Source of the DNA: Candidatus Gastranaerophilales bacterium
Lineage (GTDB): Bacteria; Cyanobacteriota; Vampirovibrionia; Gastranaerophilales; CAJFVJ01
Assembly (NCBI GenBank): GCA_028694275.1
Contig: JAQUTS010000079.1
Span: forward strand, 1-7,932
Reading direction: 5' to 3'
Length of the DNA stretch: 7,932 nt
The stretch's first letter is position 1. Each line of letters starts with the position of its first letter. Positions 5,471 through 7,932 of this stretch are shown piece after piece. Position numbers and translations under genes: made by a program. The notes under the pieces are model-generated. The model searched no databases. It worked only from the letters and a program-made list of their open reading frames with translations, and was not told the origin of the DNA.

Positions 5471-6073
5471 TTACTTAGAATAATACTCAATTACCAATTG
5501 TTCTTTAAATTCAGGATCCAATTCTTCTCTCTCTGGAAGCCTGTCAAAAGTGACTTTCAAATCTGATTTATCAGTGCTTAACCAAGCAGGTGCAGCAGCT
5601 GCATCAACGTATTCTACCAATCCTTTGAACAATTCTTTGCTTTTTTCTCTGATTGTAATCACATCAGTTGGTTTTACCAAGTATGAAGGGATATCAACTT
5701 TTTTGCCGTTAATAAGAACATGCCCGTGATTCACAAGCTGTCTTGACTGGCGTCTTGTAGTTGAGAAACCTGCTCTGTAAAGAACATTATCCAATCTTGA
5801 TTCCAAAATTTGCAACAAGATAGTACCGGTTACGCCGTTTTTTCTTGAAGCTTTGTGATAATATTTAGCGAATTGTTTTTCACTAACCAAATATGTTAAA
5901 CGGATTTTTTGTTTTTCGTTTAAGTGAATGGCATAATCAGAAACTTTTTTTCTAGCTTGACCGTGTTGTCCTGAAGCATAAGGAGTCATTTCTGAAATCA
6001 ATTGCTTCGCGGAAATATCTTTTACGCCATAGTTTCTGAATAATTTATTTGACGGTCCTGTGTATCTAGCCAA
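5471..6073 (-). CDS. rpsD: 30S ribosomal protein S4 (zinc-free form)
   Basis: Primary 16S rRNA-binding protein that starts assembly of the 30S body and helps accuracy. It has 200 residues. It begins MARYTGPSNKLFRNYG and has no cysteines, so it is the C-minus form without the N-terminal zinc site. YASGQHGQARKKVSDYAIHL (32-51) and the S4 RNA-binding domain (about 92-155: SRLDNVLYRAGFSTTRRQSRQLVNHGH, then INGKKVDIPSY) are clear. The start codon is TTG (6073-6071), supported by AAAAGGAGAG ending seven bases upstream and by the conserved N-terminus. It stands between rpsK and rpoA as in E. coli and many Firmicutes, whereas in Cyanobacteria rpsD is normally elsewhere. S4 is the translational repressor of the alpha operon in E. 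coli; such a role here is only possible. Confidence 0.98.
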   Translation of the reverse strand: MARYTGPSNKLFRNYGVKDISAKQLISEMTPYASGQHGQARKKVSDYAIHLNEKQKIRLTYLVSEKQFAKYYHKASRKNGVTGTILLQILESRLDNVLYRAGFSTTRRQSRQLVNHGHVLINGKKVDIPSYLVKPTDVITIREKSKELFKGLVEYVDAAAAPAWLSTDKSDLKVTFDRLPEREELDPEFKEQLVIEYYSK

Positions 6074-6090
6074 TGTTGGACTCTCCTTTT
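6071..6090 (-). promoter_or_regulatory. UUG start and ribosome binding site of rpsD
   Basis: The minus strand reads AAAAGGAGAG (6090-6081), seven bases, then TTG at 6073-6071 followed directly by the codons for Ala-Arg-Tyr-Thr-Gly. No ATG lies in frame nearby that would keep the conserved N-terminus. This is the only non-ATG start among the operon genes. Confidence 0.8.
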
Positions 6091-6100
6091 GTTTTAATTG

Positions 6101-6487
6101 TTATACTCTTCTTTTCTTCGGTGGGCGGCAACCGTTATGTGGAATTGGAGTCACATCTTTAATCAATGTAATTTCAAGACCTGCTGCCTGAATAGCTCTG
6201 ATTGCAGTTTCTCTTCCTGAACCGGGGCCTTTTACGTATACTTCAACTTTTTTCATTCCTTGATCAATTGATTTTTTTGCAACAGATTCAGCCGCAGATT
6301 GAGCTGCAAAAGGAGTGCCTTTTCTTGCACCTTTAAAGCCGCAAGCACCTGCAGATGACCAAGCAACTGCATTTCCTTGCATATCTGTCGAAGTTACGAT
6401 TGTGTTATTAAATGTAGACTGAATATGTACAAAGCCTTGCAACACATTCTTTTTGTCTTTACGTTTAGTTTTAACTATTTTAGCCAT
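6101..6487 (-). CDS. rpsK: 30S ribosomal protein S11
   Basis: Platform protein of the small subunit that contacts mRNA near the E site and the Shine-Dalgarno helix. It has 128 residues, the usual length. Family landmarks are VLQGFVHIQSTFNNTIVT (15-32), WSSAGACGFKGARKGTPFAAQ (43-63), VYVKGPGSGRETAIRA (83-98) and the end DVTPIPHNGCRPPKKRRV. The ATG is at 6487-6485. The nearest strong ribosome site, AAGGAG (6506-6501), is 13 bases away, longer than ideal. The gap from rpsM is 22 bases and to rpsD 27 bases. The rpsM-rpsK pair is conserved across bacteria. Confidence 0.98.
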   Translation of the reverse strand: MAKIVKTKRKDKKNVLQGFVHIQSTFNNTIVTSTDMQGNAVAWSSAGACGFKGARKGTPFAAQSAAESVAKKSIDQGMKKVEVYVKGPGSGRETAIRAIQAAGLEITLIKDVTPIPHNGCRPPKKRRV

Positions 6488-6509
6488 AGTATTTTATATT
6501 CTCCTTAAA

Positions 6510-6875
6510 TTATTTTTTCTTTACAGCTGGGCCTGATTTTTTGCCTCTTCTTGTTCTGGCATTGGTTTTTGTTCTTTGCCCGCGAACAGGAAGGTTGCGT
6601 CTGTGGCGCATGCCTCTGTATGAATTAATTTCACTAAGTCTTTTTATATTCATAGACTCTTTTCTGCGAAGATCACCTTCTATGTCATATTTGGTCAACT
6701 CTTCGCGGATAAGACTTATTTCATCTTCTGTTAAATCATCTGATTTTTTGTCTTCTGATATACCACAAGCTTTAAGTATTTGAGCTGAAAGCGTATCACC
6801 TATACCGTAGATATAAGTCATTGCTATCACCATTCTTTTATTGCGAGGTAAATCAACACCTGCTATTCTCGCCAT
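6510..6875 (-). CDS. rpsM: 30S ribosomal protein S13
   Basis: Head protein that makes bridges to the 50S subunit and contacts P-site tRNA with its tail. At 121 residues it is typical. MARIAGVDLPRNKR (1-14), YIYGIG (21-26), the helix-two-turn-helix region and the tail SYRGMRHRRNLPVRGQRTKTNARTRRG (85-111) identify it, and the extreme C-terminus is lysine-rich. A charged segment EDKKSDDLTEDE (41-52) fills the usual linker. The ATG at 6875-6873 follows AAGGAGA by about five bases. A 146-base untranslated stretch separates it from rpmJ, by far the largest gap in the operon. A leader structure or internal promoter could set expression of the distal genes from there. Confidence 0.98.
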   Translation of the reverse strand: MARIAGVDLPRNKRMVIAMTYIYGIGDTLSAQILKACGISEDKKSDDLTEDEISLIREELTKYDIEGDLRRKESMNIKRLSEINSYRGMRHRRNLPVRGQRTKTNARTRRGKKSGPAVKKK

Positions 6876-7021
6876 TTTGTCTCCTTTTTATATTTTTCTG
6901 TTATTTTTCTCTGTGTTTTCGGGATTTTTGACTCATAATGAGCGCAAAAGCCCAATTTCAAATGTAAATTAAACATAATCAACATTCAAGTACAAACGTA
7001 CTCTGTGTTGAAATTTTGTAA
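6876..7021 (-). promoter_or_regulatory. Leader region between rpmJ and rpsM with two hairpins
   Basis: This gap encodes no visible protein. On the minus strand, 7011-6979 folds into a UCAACA/UGUUGA outer stem and an AGUAC/GUACU inner stem with a GUUU loop. Then 6953-6921 can form GGG/CCC and UUUUG/CAAAA pairs enclosing CUC/GAG. Neither is followed by a U-run, so they are not intrinsic terminators. A loose promoter (TTGAAT, 17 bases, TACATT) may lie between them. In E. coli S4 binds a leader at this very place, before rpsM. Similarity in position is all I can claim. Confidence 0.4.
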
Positions 7022-7135
7022 TTATCCTTGTCTTTGTTTGTGTTTTGGGTTTTCGCAAATGATTGCTACTCTTCCTCTTCTGCGGATTACTTTGCAGTTA
7101 TCACACATTTTTTTAACCGATGCTCTGGTTTTCAT
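7022..7135 (-). CDS. rpmJ: 50S ribosomal protein L36
   Basis: The smallest ribosomal protein, a zinc ribbon in the 50S subunit. The minus strand encodes 37 residues, MKTRASVKKMCDNCKVIRRR followed by GRVAIICENPKHKQRQG and a TAA stop. The zinc ligands are C11, C14, C27 and H32, so this is the zinc-binding (C-plus) form, and 37 residues is the standard length for it. The ATG lies five bases after the infA stop, with an AAAGGG-type ribosome site inside the end of infA. The infA-rpmJ-rpsM order is the usual one in bacteria. Confidence 0.97.
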   Translation of the reverse strand: MKTRASVKKMCDNCKVIRRRGRVAIICENPKHKQRQG

Positions 7136-7140
7136 TATTA

Positions 7141-7368
7141 CTACCCTTTCAATCTATAGGTTATTCTTCCTTTTGTTAAGTCATAAGGTGTAAGTTCTAC
7201 TTTTACCTTATCCCCCGGAAGTATTCTTATAAAGTTTTTTCTGATTTTACCCGAAATATGGGCTAATACCTGATGTCCGTTCTCAAGCTCAACCTTGAAC
7301 ATTGCATTAGGCAAAGATTCCAAGATTACACCTTCAAATTCTATGACTTCTTTAGACTCTTTAGACAT
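7141..7368 (-). CDS. infA: Translation initiation factor IF-1
   Basis: Binds the A site of the 30S subunit during initiation. The 75 residues form one S1-type OB fold: EFEGVILESLPNAMFKVELE (10-29), HQVLAHISGKIRKNFIRIL (32-50), PGDKVKVELTPYDLTKGRI (51-69) and the final TYRLKG. The family normally has 71-73 residues; the slightly longer N-terminus is MSKESKEV. The ATG at 7368-7366 is preceded by GAGGT four bases upstream. It is the first gene of the operon here. In many bacteria secY, adk and map precede it, but the next gene is a divergent phosphatase, so the large ribosomal cluster is split at this point. Confidence 0.98.
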   Translation of the reverse strand: MSKESKEVIEFEGVILESLPNAMFKVELENGHQVLAHISGKIRKNFIRILPGDKVKVELTPYDLTKGRITYRLKG

Positions 7369-7408
7369 TGGTACCTCATTTTACTACAATACTTATCCAG
7401 TATAAATA

Positions 7409-7436
7409 ATCTTACCGCGAACATAAGTTTTTACAA
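7409..7436 (-). promoter_or_regulatory. Candidate promoter of the ribosomal operon
   Basis: On the minus strand TTGTAA (7436-7431), 16 bases, then TAAGAT (7414-7409), each matching the sigma-70 consensus at four of six positions, 40 bases before the infA start. A TATACT at 7404-7399 is an alternative -10 but lacks a -35 partner (CTTATG at 17 bases). A strong growth-linked promoter is expected at the head of this operon. Confidence 0.35.
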
Positions 7437-7550
7437 GCTTTTTTCTCGTATTTCAAAACTTCTTTCGTAAATTTTTGTAACTTCCCCAAAAACTTTAATC
7501 TTTTATATCAAAAAATCTGCTAACATTATCTAAAAATTGAAAGTAGAAAA

Positions 7551-7932
7551 ATGATAACAAGCATAAATCAAAACAACTCAGGCAAAAAACAAATACTCTC
7601 ATTTAAAGCAATAAATGACATAAGAAATTTCAAAAGAATTGACAAATATGTATCAAGAGGCGGCCAACCCACAAAAGAACAACTTTTGGATCTTCAAAAA
7701 GACGGTGTAAAGCACATCATAAATTTCAGAACGCTTTATGTACCTTTTATTGATTTTGTGGAAGAAGAAGAGGCAAAAAAACTCGGCATAAAATATGTTT
7801 CTATGCCAATGATATCAAACAACGGTCCAACTCAAAAAAACGTCTCGGATTTTTTTGAACTGACAGAAAAAGCCAAAGCAAAAAATGAAAAAGTTTATAT
7901 CCACTGTGCCTGGGGCAAAGACAGAACAGGTA
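7551..7932 (+). CDS. Protein tyrosine/dual-specificity phosphatase-like protein, 3' end cut by window
   Basis: The ATG at 7551 opens a frame of 127 codons running off the end. The conserved part starts around residue 30: SRGGQPTKEQLLDLQKDGV (35-53) and HIINFR (55-60) are the typical opening of compact cysteine-dependent phosphatases (DSP/Siw14-like or Y_phosphatase3-like). The active-site loop is H118-C119-AWGKD-R125-TG, the C-x5-R motif with nucleophile Cys119. The region where a general-acid Asp is expected (85-94, MPMISNNGPT) has none. Residues 1-28 form a polar leader with SFKA at 17-20, a motif I associate with Gastranaerophilales proteins. The ribosome site is weak (GAAAG). It is transcribed divergently from the ribosomal operon across 182 bases. 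The substrate is unknown and could be protein, nucleotide or phosphoinositide. Confidence 0.85.
   Translation, partial: MITSINQNNSGKKQILSFKAINDIRNFKRIDKYVSRGGQPTKEQLLDLQKDGVKHIINFRTLYVPFIDFVEEEEAKKLGIKYVSMPMISNNGPTQKNVSDFFELTEKAKAKNEKVYIHCAWGKDRTG

Noticed and set aside
6932..6942. CTCATAATGAG palindrome as an operator
   Set aside because: The arms are only five bases with one central base, and it lies inside a larger possible hairpin. No regulator is known to me for this sequence.
7005..7193. Plus-strand open frame opposite rpmJ and infA
   Set aside because: The minus strand here encodes L36 with all four zinc ligands and the end of IF-1.
1..7932. CRISPR array, insertion sequence, prophage, toxin-antitoxin or defence genes, tRNA or rRNA
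   Set aside because: I saw no regularly spaced repeats, transposase motifs, terminal inverted repeats or RNA gene signatures. All major frames are housekeeping genes except one orphan and one phosphatase.

Overview
The window is AT-rich and bacterial. It is dominated by one long minus-strand operon for translation and transcription: infA, rpmJ, rpsM, rpsK, rpsD, rpoA, rplQ, truA, rplM, rpsI (7368 down to 2362). The standard code fits, because TAA, TAG and TGA all end genes where the protein families should end. The truA-rplM-rpsI tail behind rplQ, the cyanobacterial look of L17, and S4 starting MARYTGP without zinc cysteines suggest a relative of Cyanobacteria. The low GC and the SFKA peptide near the N-terminus of the divergent phosphatase suggest a gut 'Melainabacteria'/Vampirovibrionia (Gastranaerophilales) lineage. 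This placement is an inference from remembered family patterns, not from a search.

Layout from right to left. 7551-7932 (+) is the start of a cysteine-dependent protein phosphatase, cut by the window end. 7369-7550 is a divergent intergenic region with a candidate infA promoter. 7368-2362 (-) is the ribosomal operon. Its genes are tightly spaced or overlapping, except for a 146-base leader before rpsM that can fold into two hairpins. A rho-independent terminator at 2313-2340 closes the operon. 2217-1633 (-) is an unrecognised 194-residue protein, followed by about 140 bases with several inverted repeats and a strong terminator at 1465-1492. 1373-588 (-) is tpiA with its own -10 element. 587-1 (-) is an M14 zinc peptidase resembling murein peptide amidase, starting on the base after the tpiA stop. 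Its frame appears to break twice close to the window edge.

The operon makes initiation factor 1, ribosomal proteins of both subunits, the RNA polymerase alpha subunit and a tRNA pseudouridine synthase, so the ribosome and RNA polymerase can be produced together. tpiA (glycolysis) and the peptidase (probably cell-wall peptide recycling or turnover) look translationally coupled but have no obvious functional link.

Most of this is ordinary housekeeping. The items most worth a second look are the double frame break in the peptidase, the structured region behind the unknown gene, the unknown gene with its repeated YDTL motif, a perfect 10-bp hairpin inside the start of truA, the rpsM leader, and the UUG start of rpsD. 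I do not see a defence system, mobile element, CRISPR array or tRNA/rRNA gene.
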